DNA from: a virus
DNA length: 42,019 nucleotides
Reading direction: 5' to 3' (one strand)
Virus record (IMG/VR): IMGVR_UViG_3300034418_008782
Coordinates: 1-42,019 of that record
Shown here: positions 1 to 6,553 of the stretch, in pieces
Numbering within the stretch: position 1 is the first letter of the stretch
Layout of the letters: the number at the start of each line of letters is the position of its first letter
The notes under the pieces: generated by a model
The model's database searches: none
Seen by the model: only the letters and a program-made list of their open reading frames with translations
Told to the model about the DNA's origin: nothing
Program-made: the position numbers and the translations under genes

Positions 1-33
1 AATTATGAAATCTTAACTAAAGGAGAAAAATGA
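1..33 (+). other. Possible 3' end of an upstream gene
   Basis: Two frames run in from the left edge. One stops at 14-16 and the other at 31-33, where it would overlap the next ATG as ATGA. Which is the real end of an upstream gene cannot be decided from so little sequence. AAAGGAG at 20-26 is a good ribosome binding site for the gene at 30. Confidence 0.3.
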
Positions 34-131
34 TTACTACTATTATGGCAGGATTTGCCTTCGGATATTGTGTGATGGACATTATTCAAAACTATCGTGC
101 TCGTCGCACTGTGTGTGAGAAAAACAAATGA
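30..131 (+). CDS. Small hydrophobic peptide (33 aa)
   Basis: The start ATG is set by AAAGGAG a few bases upstream. Residues 1-20 are mostly apolar (Met, Ile, Gly, Phe, Ala) and the end is basic (Arg-rich, then EKNK), which suggests a single membrane segment with a cytoplasmic positive tail. The stop overlaps the next start as ATGA, so translation is probably coupled. I do not recognise the family. Confidence 0.55.
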   Translation: MITTIMAGFAFGYCVMDIIQNYRARRTVCEKNK

Positions 132-406
132 GCTATCCTGCACCAGCTTACCTTGAAGACGACATCTGGTTCGGCCCTGCTTTTCGAAGCGAGAAGGCTG
201 AAAAGAAACTCAAGGTTGAAAAGATCATCGAAAAACGTATGGAGACCATAATTGTCGAAGAGACAAAAGAAGTCCCCAACATCCACACTGTGATGTACGA
301 AATTGCTACCAAGAACCAGAGCACCACGCTGCACCTGGATCCTGCCCCCGTGCTTGGAGGTGGTTCTGAAGAAGTCTGGCAATCGGGTTCTGGAATGAAC
401 ACATAA
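128..406 (+). CDS. Hypothetical protein (92 aa)
   Basis: The start overlaps the stop of the preceding peptide (ATGA). The middle, about residues 20-55, is charged and rich in Glu/Lys (EKAEKKLKVEKIIEKR) and is predicted helical or coiled-coil. The tail after residue 65 is Gly/Ser/Pro-rich and probably disordered. A -35/-10 promoter follows directly, so this looks like the last gene of its transcription unit. No family recognised. Confidence 0.6.
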   Translation: MSYPAPAYLEDDIWFGPAFRSEKAEKKLKVEKIIEKRMETIIVEETKEVPNIHTVMYEIATKNQSTTLHLDPAPVLGGGSEEVWQSGSGMNT

Positions 407-409
407 GAG

Positions 410-436
410 TTTACACTCGGCCCAAAGAACTATAAA
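410..436 (+). promoter_or_regulatory. TTTAC-N16 class promoter
   Basis: TTTACA (410-415) is separated by exactly 15 bp from TATAAA (431-436). The same spacing recurs in eleven other places in this window. Predicted +1 is near 443, giving a leader of about 21 nt before the ATG at 464. Confidence 0.6.
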
Positions 437-463
437 CCTATTGAGACTTTTCCACTCTCAATC

Positions 464-679
464 ATGACCGAAGACTGGAGGTACGAAGACCACAAAATGC
501 AACTGAGAAGTGAATGCTACTCTACGCTACTACACAACTTCGGAGGTACTCTCACCATTGATGGTGTCCCTACTAACACCATGAAATCAATAACTGAGTG
601 TGCTCACGATTGGGTGTCTCAAGGTAATCCGAATGAGAACGGACTTATCCAATTCTATCTCAACAACTACGCAAAATGA
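464..679 (+). CDS. Hypothetical protein (71 aa)
   Basis: First gene after the promoter at 410-436 and apparently the start of the petE-petF unit. Its stop overlaps the plastocyanin start as ATGA, which suggests coupled expression. Soluble, mixed composition with two Cys and no membrane segment; I do not recognise the family. No strong Shine-Dalgarno sequence is seen before the ATG. Confidence 0.6.
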   Translation: MTEDWRYEDHKMQLRSECYSTLLHNFGGTLTIDGVPTNTMKSITECAHDWVSQGNPNENGLIQFYLNNYAK

Positions 680-999
680 AAGCTCTACTTGGTTTTCTCA
701 CCGCTCTTTTTATCGCGCTGCCCGCATATGCCATCGATGTTACGATGGGTGTAGACGGGAACTTGGCGTTTGATCCACCAGACATTTCTATCTCTGCAGG
801 CGACACAGTTCACTTTGTTAATGGTATGCTTCCTCCCCACAATGTGGTTGTGGAAGACCACCCAGAGCTCTCGCACGAAGGTCTAGTTTTTGCCCCAGGC
901 GAAAGCTTCGACATTACTTTTGACGAAGCCGGAACTTACACATTCTGGTGTGCTCCTCACAAAGGCGCCGGCATGATCGGCACTATCGAGGTTTCCTGA
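676..999 (+). CDS. petE: Plastocyanin
   Basis: Type-1 blue copper protein that carries electrons from cytochrome b6f to photosystem I in the thylakoid lumen. Residues 1-19 form a signal peptide (Lys near the start, Leu/Phe/Ala core, AYA cleavage motif). The mature cupredoxin domain has all four copper ligands: His55 (PPHN), Cys92 and His95 (FWCAPH), and Met100 (GAGM). At 107 aa it is slightly shorter than typical cyanobacterial precursors. It sits in a run of overlapping genes with a ferredoxin, so it is likely an auxiliary gene that sustains electron flow during infection. Plastocyanin genes are known from cyanophages. The function assignment is firm; the benefit to the phage is inferred. 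Confidence 0.95.
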   Translation: MKALLGFLTALFIALPAYAIDVTMGVDGNLAFDPPDISISAGDTVHFVNGMLPPHNVVVEDHPELSHEGLVFAPGESFDITFDEAGTYTFWCAPHKGAGMIGTIEVS

Positions 1000-1211
1000 T
1001 GCAAAAAGCAATCAACGTTGTCGCTCTCCTATCTGGACTGGTTTCTCTAGTCACTCTGAGCACTGGCATCTATGTCTACAAGAACCAGGATGTGCTAGTG
1101 GAAGATGCTAGAAAGCAAATCACAAAAGAAATCACTAAAGCGGTCTCAGAGCTCCTCCCCGCTACTCCTAAACTAGACTCACCTGTTTCCCTTCCTGTCA
1201 AGCCTTTCTAA
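999..1211 (+). CDS. Small single-span membrane protein (70 aa)
   Basis: The start at 999 overlaps the petE stop as TGATG; an ATG at 948 lies inside petE and is unlikely. Residues about 4-25 are a hydrophobic segment ([20 protein letters not shown]), followed by a charged helical stretch and a Pro/Ser-rich end. Its place between plastocyanin and ferredoxin suggests a thylakoid or inner-membrane accessory role, but nothing in the sequence proves this. Confidence 0.65.
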   Translation: MQKAINVVALLSGLVSLVTLSTGIYVYKNQDVLVEDARKQITKEITKAVSELLPATPKLDSPVSLPVKPF

Positions 1212-1213
1212 CA

Positions 1214-1504
1214 ATGTCCTACACTATCACCCTTCGCTCCCCCGATGGTACCGAGAACTCATTCGAGTGTTCTGGTGAGCAGTACATCCTCGAGGCTTCT
1301 GAAGAGGCGGGCGTTGACCTCCCTTCTTCCTGCCGTGCTGGTGCCTGCTCCGCTTGTGCTGGCAAACTAGTAAGTGGCACAGTCGATAACGAGGAACAGT
1401 CATTCCTCGATGATGACCAAATTGCCGAGGGCTTCATCCTTACTTGTGTAGCCTATCCAACTAGCGATTGCGTCATTCTTACTGAACAAGAGGAGAATCT
1501 CTGA
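1214..1504 (+). CDS. petF: Plant-type [2Fe-2S] ferredoxin
   Basis: Soluble one-electron carrier that accepts electrons from photosystem I. The cluster motif [11 protein letters not shown] gives Cys40, Cys45 and Cys48, and the fourth ligand is Cys78 (ILTCVAYP). Length (96 aa) and acidic character match cyanobacterial PetF. It starts 2 nt after the preceding stop in the same unit as petE, so both sides of PSI electron transfer are supplied from one operon. Phage ferredoxins may feed bilin reductases, ribonucleotide reductase or FNR; the partner is not shown here. Confidence 0.95.
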   Translation: MSYTITLRSPDGTENSFECSGEQYILEASEEAGVDLPSSCRAGACSACAGKLVSGTVDNEEQSFLDDDQIAEGFILTCVAYPTSDCVILTEQEENL

Positions 1505-1514
1505 CGTTCCGCAA

Positions 1515-1527
1515 GGGTAAGACTAAG
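1515..1527 (+). promoter_or_regulatory. GGGTAARAYTAA motif (putative late promoter)
   Basis: GGGTAAGACTAAG lies in the gap between petF and the virion gene pair starting at 1549. It is one base from the GGGTAAAACTAA form found before other structural genes. No TTTAC -35 is present at the usual distance. Confidence 0.5.
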
Positions 1528-1548
1528 AACTGACTTACCTCTATAAGA

Positions 1549-1797
1549 ATGAACATTCTTGACGTTTATACTTTCTCCCCTGGTCTTCCTTATCAGGGGA
1601 GTTTAACTATACCTGGGCAATATCCTTTACACAGGTTTGCTCAAGTCTTAAATGTTACTAGAGGGGTCAGCCTTTTTGACCCTGACGACTATAAGAAGAA
1701 TGCAAATTGGAGTTATGATGGTGTTTCTGATGAGACGACTTTAGTTTTTGAAACTTGGACGGCAGGTTTTGATGCCAGTGATGATATACTCGCCTGA
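1549..1797 (+). CDS. Putative virion-associated protein (82 aa)
   Basis: The ATG follows the GGGTAAGACTAAG motif by about 20 nt. The protein is rich in aromatic residues, Pro and Gly with little charge, typical of a small structural or fibre-adaptor protein, but I do not recognise a family. Its last 26 nt overlap the start of the long repeat protein downstream in another frame. A separate small structural protein and an N-terminal piece joined by frameshifting are both possible; the first is simpler. Confidence 0.55.
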   Translation: MNILDVYTFSPGLPYQGSLTIPGQYPLHRFAQVLNVTRGVSLFDPDDYKKNANWSYDGVSDETTLVFETWTAGFDASDDILA

Positions 1798-4057
1798 AGG
1801 AGTGGGTGGTGGAGGTCCTGCTTCTAATGTGGCGGTTACAAACTTCCCAGTGTCACAGACAATTAACGGAACAGTCGGAGTTTCTGGCGAGGTAGAAGTT
1901 GTTAATGACTCCGGCAACCCTCTCCCTGTAACAGGAACCGTTGCTATAAGCAACTCCGAGGTAGAAATCTCTAATGACATCGGAAACCCGGTCCCGGTAA
2001 GTGGGACAGTTTCAGTTTCTAGTGATTCTCTAAACCCCGTCACGATTGCAGGGGATGTCACTATTGTTAATCCAGAAATTGAGATCAAAAATGACGTAGG
2101 GAACCCCGTTCCGGTAAGCGGAACCGTTGCCATTAGCAATGCAGAGCTGGAGATCTCTAACGATTCTGGCAACCCGGTCCCAGTAAGCGGTACTGTTGCT
2201 GTCAGTAACACTGAATTTGAGATCGTTAATGACACTGGGAATCCTATTCCAGTTAGTGGAACGGTTGCAGTTAGTAACACCGAATTTGAGATCGTTAACG
2301 ACACCGGGAATCCTATTCCAGTTAGTGGAACAGTTGCTATTAGCAATGGTTCGCTAGAGGTTTCCAATGACGCCGGCAACCCTCTTCCTGTCAGTGGACA
2401 AGTCACCGTTGCAACAGGTCCCTTAGATCCGATTTACGTTATCGCTGACCCCACTTTTCCGGTCCCCGTAACTGGGACGGTGGCTATTAGTAACCCTGAG
2501 CTAGAAATCACCAATGCTATTGGCAATCCGATCCCTGTTGTCTCCACGCAAAATAACCCAGTTATTGTTAATCAGGGACCCGCTAGTGCCGCCGGATTTG
2601 GTGAAAACCTAACTGCTGAACTAACACCGGTAGTTCAATTGGAAGCGATTTATGGTCTCGGCAACGAGATGGAAGATGAGTTCGAGCGCTTCTCCCAACT
2701 TGGAGGTGCAACAGGAACTAACGAATCTCTGTTCCAAGTCTCTTGCAGTGCCACAAACTTTAGTTATGGAGTTCTACGCTCTAGCAGATTCCTTCGCTAT
2801 AGACCAGGACAAAGTGCAACCGGTCGCTTCACTGCCGCATTTGGTGCTCCAGCTGCCAATGTTTCCCAAAGAGCTGGACTCTTCAATCAAGAAGCAGCTT
2901 GGATGGTGGGGTATAACGGGACCGATTTCGGTGTCCTTCACAGTTATGGAGCAAAGGCGGCGATTGTTCGTATCGTAGTTGTCAGCGGTCCTTCTAGCAA
3001 CACAGACCTCACAATCACATTTGCTGGTTTCCCTCTGACGCCTATCCCGTTAGTGGCTGGTGAAGACAGAGTGGAAACTGCGGCTAGGATCGCAAACTCT
3101 GGAGTGTTTGGTGCCGCTTGGAATGTGGAGCAGGTTGGAAGTACTGTGTTCTTGGTTTCTACGAACACAAACCCCCTATCTAACACCACTTTCACATACT
3201 CGCATTCAGACTCTGTCGGTTTAGCAATTTTGGATAGAGACGGTGTGTCTCCTACAGATGCGTGGACGCCTGCAGCATCCTTCAACGTGGACAAACTTGA
3301 CGGCAGCGGTCCGTCCGGTATGATCATAGACCCGACGAAGCTCAACGTGTTCCAGATTCGCTATAAGTGGCTGGGTGCTGGTGCCATCTCGTTCATGATC
3401 GAAGATTCTCTGACAGGGAACAATATTGAGTTCCACAGGATCCTTTGGTCCAACCAAAACAACGTCCCGCATGTAGCAAACCCCTCTATGAAGATCGGGT
3501 ACGTGTGCTATAACCTAGGGGGAGGAGTACAAACAGAGGTTACCGGGTCATCTATGATGCTAGCTGTTGACGGAAAGAGGGAACTGACTCACTTCCCGAA
3601 AGCAGTCGCTGTTTCTAAAACCGGACTTTCCAATGACAATGTTGATCCAGATGACATCCACCACATTGTAAGTATCCGCAACCCTCTCACAATTAGTGGC
3701 AAGATTAACACTAGAGAGCTGATCCTTCAAAATGCTTCACTTACTGCTGTCTCCAGTGACCCTACCAATTTCCTAATTTACTTGGACGCGGATCTAATCA
3801 GTGGATACCACATTTGGCAAACGCTTGCTAAGTCTAATGCTACATACTCAAACGTGGACGGAGAGATTGACGGAACTGCTTTCACACCTTTAGCCATTTC
3901 TACTGTCGTTGGTGGTGGCGTTTCTGGGGGAGGTAAAGACATTAGTCTTTTGGACTATGACATTGTCGTGCCCGCTGGCTCCACCATTAGCATTTGCGCA
4001 AGGAGCAGCACCAACATTACCGAACTATCTACTGCTATAACTTGGACTGTTGACTGA
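1772..4057 (+). CDS. Tail-fibre-like virion protein with 23-aa repeats
   Basis: About 761 aa. From roughly residue 30 to 270 it consists of imperfect units of about 23 residues of the form NDxGNPxPVSGTVAxSN followed by about seven variable residues, eight or more copies, a layout expected for an elongated beta-rich fibre shaft. After that the sequence is non-repetitive, Gly/Ser/Thr/Asn-rich and hydrophobic-alternating, ending in a beta-rich domain (TVD at the C-terminus) that could bind receptor or baseplate. The frame is open from a TTG at 1748, but ATG at 1772 or 1781 is the more likely start; neither has a strong Shine-Dalgarno. Fibre versus other surface virion protein cannot be settled from sequence. 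Confidence 0.7.
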   Translation: MPVMIYSPEGVGGGGPASNVAVTNFPVSQTINGTVGVSGEVEVVNDSGNPLPVTGTVAISNSEVEISNDIGNPVPVSGTVSVSSDSLNPVTIAGDVTIVNPEIEIKNDVGNPVPVSGTVAISNAELEISNDSGNPVPVSGTVAVSNTEFEIVNDTGNPIPVSGTVAVSNTEFEIVNDTGNPIPVSGTVAISNGSLEVSNDAGNPLPVSGQVTVATGPLDPIYVIADPTFPVPVTGTVAISNPELEITNAIGNPIPVVSTQNNPVIVNQGPASAAGFGENLTAELTPVVQLEAIYGLGNEMEDEFERFSQLGGATGTNESLFQVSCSATNFSYGVLRSSRFLRYRPGQSATGRFTAAFGAPAANVSQRAGLFNQEAAWMVGYNGTDFGVLHSYGAKAAIVRIVVVSGPSSNTDLTITFAGFPLTPIPLVAGEDRVETAARIANSGVFGAAWNVEQVGSTVFLVSTNTNPLSNTTFTYSHSDSVGLAILDRDGVSPTDAWTPAASFNVDKLDGSGPSGMIIDPTKLNVFQIRYKWLGAGAISFMIEDSLTGNNIEFHRILWSNQNNVPHVANPSMKIGYVCYNLGGGVQTEVTGSSMMLAVDGKRELTHFPKAVAVSKTGLSNDNVDPDDIHHIVSIRNPLTISGKINTRELILQNASLTAVSSDPTNFLIYLDADLISGYHIWQTLAKSNATYSNVDGEIDGTAFTPLAISTVVGGGVSGGGKDISLLDYDIVVPAGSTISICARSSTNITELSTAITWTVD
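1890..2560 (+). repeat. Tandem 69-bp coding repeats (23-aa units)
   Basis: Consecutive units translate to NDxGNPxPVSGTVAxSN plus a variable stretch. Two neighbouring units around 2200-2340 are nearly identical at nucleotide level (GGGAATCCTATTCCAGTTAG occurs twice, 66-69 bp apart), which points to recent duplication. Other units have diverged, and two are interrupted by longer spacers. Confidence 0.8.
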
Positions 4058-4058
4058 G

Positions 4059-4085
4059 TTTACTCGGGTCTTCTTAGGGTAAAAT
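4059..4085 (+). promoter_or_regulatory. TTTAC-N16 class promoter, overlapping GGGTAAAA
   Basis: TTTACT (4059-4064), 15-bp spacer, TAAAAT (4080-4085). The -10 is also part of GGGTAAAATAC (4077-4087), so it has features of two promoter classes. Predicted +1 is near 4092, just before the hairpin and riboswitch-like RNA. Confidence 0.6.
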
Positions 4086-4094
4086 ACAAATAAG

Positions 4095-4112
4095 AGGGTG
4101 GTTCTCCACCCT
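4095..4112 (+). other. 5' leader hairpin
   Basis: AGGGTGG (4095-4101), loop TTCT, CCACCCT (4106-4112): a 7-bp stem at the very 5' end of the predicted transcript. It lacks a T-tract, so it is more likely a protective or structural 5' hairpin than a terminator of the upstream fibre gene. Confidence 0.6.
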
Positions 4113-4113
4113 T

Positions 4114-4347
4114 CGTTCATCGCCTCGCAAGCGACGGAAGTAGTTGACGCGCAACGGATTCAATCGTTGATCCCATGCCCATACTCTTAATGACATGCGT
4201 ACAAGTGAACGTCCTCGCAACGAGGGTCTATGACAACTCAATCCTTAAGGATTACGAGAAAATAGAGATCATTGCAGAACTTCAGAATTCTGCCGAGGAT
4301 CAACCTTGTAGAGTGGGCACGGGACGCAAACGTCATACGAAGGAACG
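4114..4347 (+). ncRNA. Glutamine-riboswitch-like RNA with large P3 insertion
   Basis: The core matches my knowledge of the glutamine riboswitch (glnA / Downstream-peptide motifs) of cyanobacteria and cyanophages. P1 pairs CGTTC (4114-4118) with GAACG (4343-4347). P2 pairs TCGC (4120-4123) with GCGA (4131-4134). The conserved GGAAGTAG is at 4136-4143 and GAAGGAACG at 4339-4347. P3 can form from GTTGACG (4143-4149) and CGTCATAC (4331-4338) with one bulged base. About 180 nt are inserted in the P3 loop and contain further inverted repeats: CAACG/CGTTG (4152-4169), CCTCG/CGAGG (4213-4225), AATCCTTAAGGATT (4240-4253) and GCAGAA/TTCTGC (4274-4293). A small peptide gene follows, as in the Downstream-peptide class. 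Ligand and switching mechanism are inferred. Confidence 0.7.
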
Positions 4348-4375
4348 TGAATGACAACCTCATTCCGTTTTTATC

Positions 4376-4516
4376 ATGGCACAAGTTACTTACCGTGGAG
4401 TGAAATACGATACAACTGAGTATCGTGACCGCCCCAGAATTGTTAGTTTCGTTGAAGAGAAGTACCGTGGCATTAAGCACATGGAAGCTCACTCTGTTAG
4501 GGAGGCTGCAAAATGA
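4376..4516 (+). CDS. DUF4278-type small peptide (46 aa)
   Basis: Begins MAQVTYRGVKYD; the TYRGVKY block is the hallmark of DUF4278, a family of small proteins found in cyanobacteria and cyanophages with no established biochemical function. It is the first gene after the glutamine-riboswitch-like RNA, so its expression probably responds to nitrogen status. Its stop overlaps the next start (ATGA). The family call is good; the function is unknown. Confidence 0.75.
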   Translation: MAQVTYRGVKYDTTEYRDRPRIVSFVEEKYRGIKHMEAHSVREAAK

Positions 4517-4638
4517 TCAAATCTAACACACTCGACTTGATCAGAGCATCAGAGATTCGTAAAAAGAACCTCAAAGCAGCTCAAAAACTAATGGCGATCA
4601 AAGACCACAAGACGTACTGCTTCGCCAGTGCTGCTTGA
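4513..4638 (+). CDS. Hypothetical basic peptide (41 aa)
   Basis: Starts with ATGA overlap on the DUF4278 gene and ends just before an intrinsic terminator, so it is the second and last gene of the riboswitch unit. The sequence is Lys/Ala-rich and helical (IRKKNLKAAQKLMAIKDHK). No family recognised. Confidence 0.55.
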   Translation: MIKSNTLDLIRASEIRKKNLKAAQKLMAIKDHKTYCFASAA

Positions 4639-4644
4639 TGGCAG

Positions 4645-4668
4645 GAGGGGCGAGAGCCCCTCTTTTCT
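4645..4668 (+). terminator. Intrinsic terminator
   Basis: GAGGGGC (4645-4651), loop GAGA, GCCCCTC (4656-4662), then TTTTCTGTT. A perfect 7-bp GC-rich stem followed by a T-rich tract. Confidence 0.85.
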
Positions 4669-4676
4669 GTTATTTG

Positions 4677-4690
4677 GGGTAAAACTAAAT
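4677..4690 (+). promoter_or_regulatory. GGGTAAAACTAA motif (putative late promoter)
   Basis: GGGTAAAACTAAAT directly follows the terminator and precedes the gene at 4708. No TTTAC box lies 15 bp upstream of TAAAAC, so it is not the same class as the early-type promoters. Confidence 0.55.
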
Positions 4691-4707
4691 AGCATTAAGG
4701 TCCCCCT

Positions 4708-5028
4708 ATGAGCTCACGCTTGATTGAATTTTCCTTGTTCCTTTTGGGACTGGGATTCTCTGAAGTTGTCATAAAACCTATCGTAACTCGCTACTTTAGG
4801 AAGAGTCTACTACTCTTGCCGGACATCTTCGATAAGCTCGACCCACTAATGCCCCGGTATATTTCTGAGTGTTCTCCAGAAGAAATGAGAGAGATGATTC
4901 TCAATGTTATCGGTCAATCTGCTGAAGAGGGTAGTGTCAAGTTGAGCGAAAGGGAAAAGCAAAAGCTCTTTAAAGAGTTTGTACGACAGTACGACCCTAT
5001 GAAGGCCACCATTAAAGTCAAAAAATAG
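4708..5028 (+). CDS. Hypothetical protein with N-terminal hydrophobic segment (106 aa)
   Basis: Residues 6-25 (IEFSLFLLGLGFSEVVIKPI) are hydrophobic and could be a membrane anchor; the rest is a charged helical domain ending in VKVKK. A late-type motif precedes it, hinting at a late role in assembly or lysis, but no holin or structural family is recognised. Gene order: first of a run reaching the nuclease at 5568. Confidence 0.65.
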   Translation: MSSRLIEFSLFLLGLGFSEVVIKPIVTRYFRKSLLLLPDIFDKLDPLMPRYISECSPEEMREMILNVIGQSAEEGSVKLSEREKQKLFKEFVRQYDPMKATIKVKK

Positions 5029-5030
5029 TC

Positions 5031-5324
5031 ATGTACGGATTTAGTAGCAAAGTTCAAGGACTTCTCCAACTCCTGAAAGAAGGAGAGCGTGAGGAAGCGA
5101 TGGCGAAGCTTGACCCTAGCATCGCAAAGAAGCTCAAAGAGCGTCGTAACAAAGAAAGACCCGCAGGATCAGGTGGACTGAACCCTGAAATGGATTTGAA
5201 AGTCGGACACAGAAGGTCTGGAGTCCCTGAAGAGCAAGATATGGGTAAGGCAATGCTAGAGAGTTCTGGCAAGTACTACCTTCAGAACAACCCAGCAGAA
5301 GTGAAGTACTCTGAGGAGGAGTGA
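5031..5324 (+). CDS. Hypothetical charged protein (97 aa)
   Basis: Starts 2 nt after the preceding stop. Highly charged (Lys/Arg/Glu) with a helical first half and a Gly/Pro-rich, probably disordered middle. GAGGAG near the end (5314-5319) serves as ribosome binding site for the following gene. No family recognised. Confidence 0.65.
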   Translation: MYGFSSKVQGLLQLLKEGEREEAMAKLDPSIAKKLKERRNKERPAGSGGLNPEMDLKVGHRRSGVPEEQDMGKAMLESSGKYYLQNNPAEVKYSEEE

Positions 5325-5581
5325 TGAGCGAGGAAGAATGCTGCAAAGTAAACATATTTGACTCTGCTGCCGACTCTGTGAAAAGAGTGATAAAAGACAG
5401 AAGGATAGTCACGGCTTCCCAACAAGCAGAGCGTTTGAGCATTTGTGTCCAATGCGAACACTTTTCTCAAGGAAACGCAGTATGTAAAAAATGCTGGTGC
5501 TTCCTCAAGCTAAAAACGCAGTTTGCTAACATGCGCTGCCCTATTGACAAATGGACGGAGATCGAAGATGTTCAAACATGA
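5324..5581 (+). CDS. Zinc-ribbon-like protein, DUF6171 type (85 aa)
   Basis: ATG at 5324 overlaps the previous stop; a GTG three bases upstream is less likely. Cys pairs CVQC (about 41-44) and CKKCWC (about 54-59), then a late Cys in MRCPIDKW, form the Cys-x2-Cys...Cys-x2-Cys-x-Cys-hydrophobic-LK...CPxxKW pattern of DUF6171-like small zinc proteins seen in phages. Metal binding is inferred; function is unknown. The 3' end overlaps the nuclease start by 14 nt. Confidence 0.7.
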   Translation: MSEEECCKVNIFDSAADSVKRVIKDRRIVTASQQAERLSICVQCEHFSQGNAVCKKCWCFLKLKTQFANMRCPIDKWTEIEDVQT

Positions 5582-5969
5582 ATACGTAGTAAAAGAAGTC
5601 ACACGAGTGGTTGATGGCGACACCGTTGATATTGTCCTTGATCTAGGTTTTGGACTGACAATGAAGCAGCGTTGCCGTATTGCTGGTATCGATACTCCTG
5701 AAAAGCGCACTCGTGATCTTGAAGAAAAGAAGTATGGTCTTGCCGCCACTAAGTATGCCGAAGAGTGGTTTGAGGCCAACAAAGATAAGTTAATCGTTAG
5801 AACAAAAGTCGAAGGTTCTAGTGGGAAGTACGGACGACTCCTGGGGTGGTTCTTCAACGACGAGACAGAAGTTTGCTTCAACGAACAAATCGTAGCTGAC
5901 GGATTGGCCTGGGAATACGATGGTGGCACTAAACACAAAGACCTTTCTACACTGAGGCTTCCTGAATGA
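5568..5969 (+). CDS. SNase-like (thermonuclease) endonuclease
   Basis: 133 aa, staphylococcal-nuclease OB-fold family; members cut DNA or RNA using Ca2+. The signature is visible: RVVDGDTVDI (13-22), RCRIAGIDTPE (35-45) with the catalytic Arg and Glu45 and metal-binding Asp42, and GKYGRLLGW (86-94) with the second catalytic Arg. No signal peptide, so it should act inside the cell, for example in host DNA breakdown. The start MFKHEY was chosen because upstream in-frame residues lie within the zinc-ribbon gene. Confidence 0.88.
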   Translation: MFKHEYVVKEVTRVVDGDTVDIVLDLGFGLTMKQRCRIAGIDTPEKRTRDLEEKKYGLAATKYAEEWFEANKDKLIVRTKVEGSSGKYGRLLGWFFNDETEVCFNEQIVADGLAWEYDGGTKHKDLSTLRLPE

Positions 5970-6259
5970 GTTATCTACCGCTAAGTTCTCCGCTAGGTTC
6001 GGAGAAGACTATTAGAAATAGAGGGTGGCAATGGTACAATAACACCGGAACCGCTCCCACCAACTTCCACTACCGATTTCAAGGTCCATGCATAGGGGTG
6101 ACAGATGATGATGGAGTCTATCGCCATGACTGCACTAGCCCAAGTGTTAATATTGTGACTGATCTGTGTGGAAAGCCATTTCGCACCGGATCTAACTTCG
6201 TCGTACAAACTGCTACTGGTTCAGGTGCCCCGCCATGTGGGGGAAGGAGGAACAGATGA
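5966..6259 (+). CDS. Hypothetical protein (97 aa)
   Basis: ATGA overlap with the nuclease gene. Rich in Asn/Thr/Ser/Gly with four Cys (three of them within GPCIGV, HDCTSP and DLCGKP) and few long helices, so probably a small beta-rich domain. It might be a virion decoration or a Cys-stabilised protein, but I recognise no family. Confidence 0.6.
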   Translation: MSYLPLSSPLGSEKTIRNRGWQWYNNTGTAPTNFHYRFQGPCIGVTDDDGVYRHDCTSPSVNIVTDLCGKPFRTGSNFVVQTATGSGAPPCGGRRNR

Positions 6260-6510
6260 ACTTAGTCGACAGTTTCATTAAGCACAGAGGCATACGAGGT
6301 GCACACTTCTACAACGAAAAAGAGATCATGTTCTACATGTGGAATGAGGTGGAAGGTGCTGCCAAATACCTTTTGTTCACAGATGACATTGTCGATAAGG
6401 TGATGGAGCTAGTGGCAAACTACGATGCGAAAGATGAGTTTATCGCTATACGCCTAAAGAAATCAGGCGTGACCATTGAAGTCTTTAGGGCGAACGAACT
6501 TCGCCAATAA
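6256..6510 (+). CDS. Hypothetical protein (84 aa)
   Basis: Start at 6256 is supported by GGAAGGAGG just upstream and by ATGA overlap with the previous gene; an in-frame ATG at 6235 would lie before that ribosome binding site. Mixed alpha/beta composition, acidic in the middle. No family recognised. Confidence 0.65.
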   Translation: MNLVDSFIKHRGIRGAHFYNEKEIMFYMWNEVEGAAKYLLFTDDIVDKVMELVANYDAKDEFIAIRLKKSGVTIEVFRANELRQ

Positions 6511-6553
6511 TCTACTCAAATACTTTTGGAGGTAATCAGTAAAACAATTGGGA

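Noticed and set aside
948-998. Longer start for the 70-aa membrane protein
   Set aside because: Would overlap the conserved copper-site end of plastocyanin; the TGATG junction at 999 is the typical coupling in this genome.
1741-2406. Reverse-strand frame of 221 codons opposite the fibre repeats
   Set aside because: Its repeats (PLTGxGxPxSL) are the mirror of the coding repeats on the + strand; all genes here are on + and no start signals are present.
4208-4260. tRNA-like stem-loops in the 4.2-kb non-coding stretch
   Set aside because: Hairpins are present but there is no acceptor/T-loop consensus (no TTCRA-type T-loop with matching stem) and no CCA-end geometry.
4175-4354. Open frame of 59 codons inside the riboswitch-like region
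   Set aside because: It spans the P3 insertion and the conserved GAAGGAACG block, has no ribosome binding site, and the same stretch is full of inverted repeats; structured RNA explains it better.
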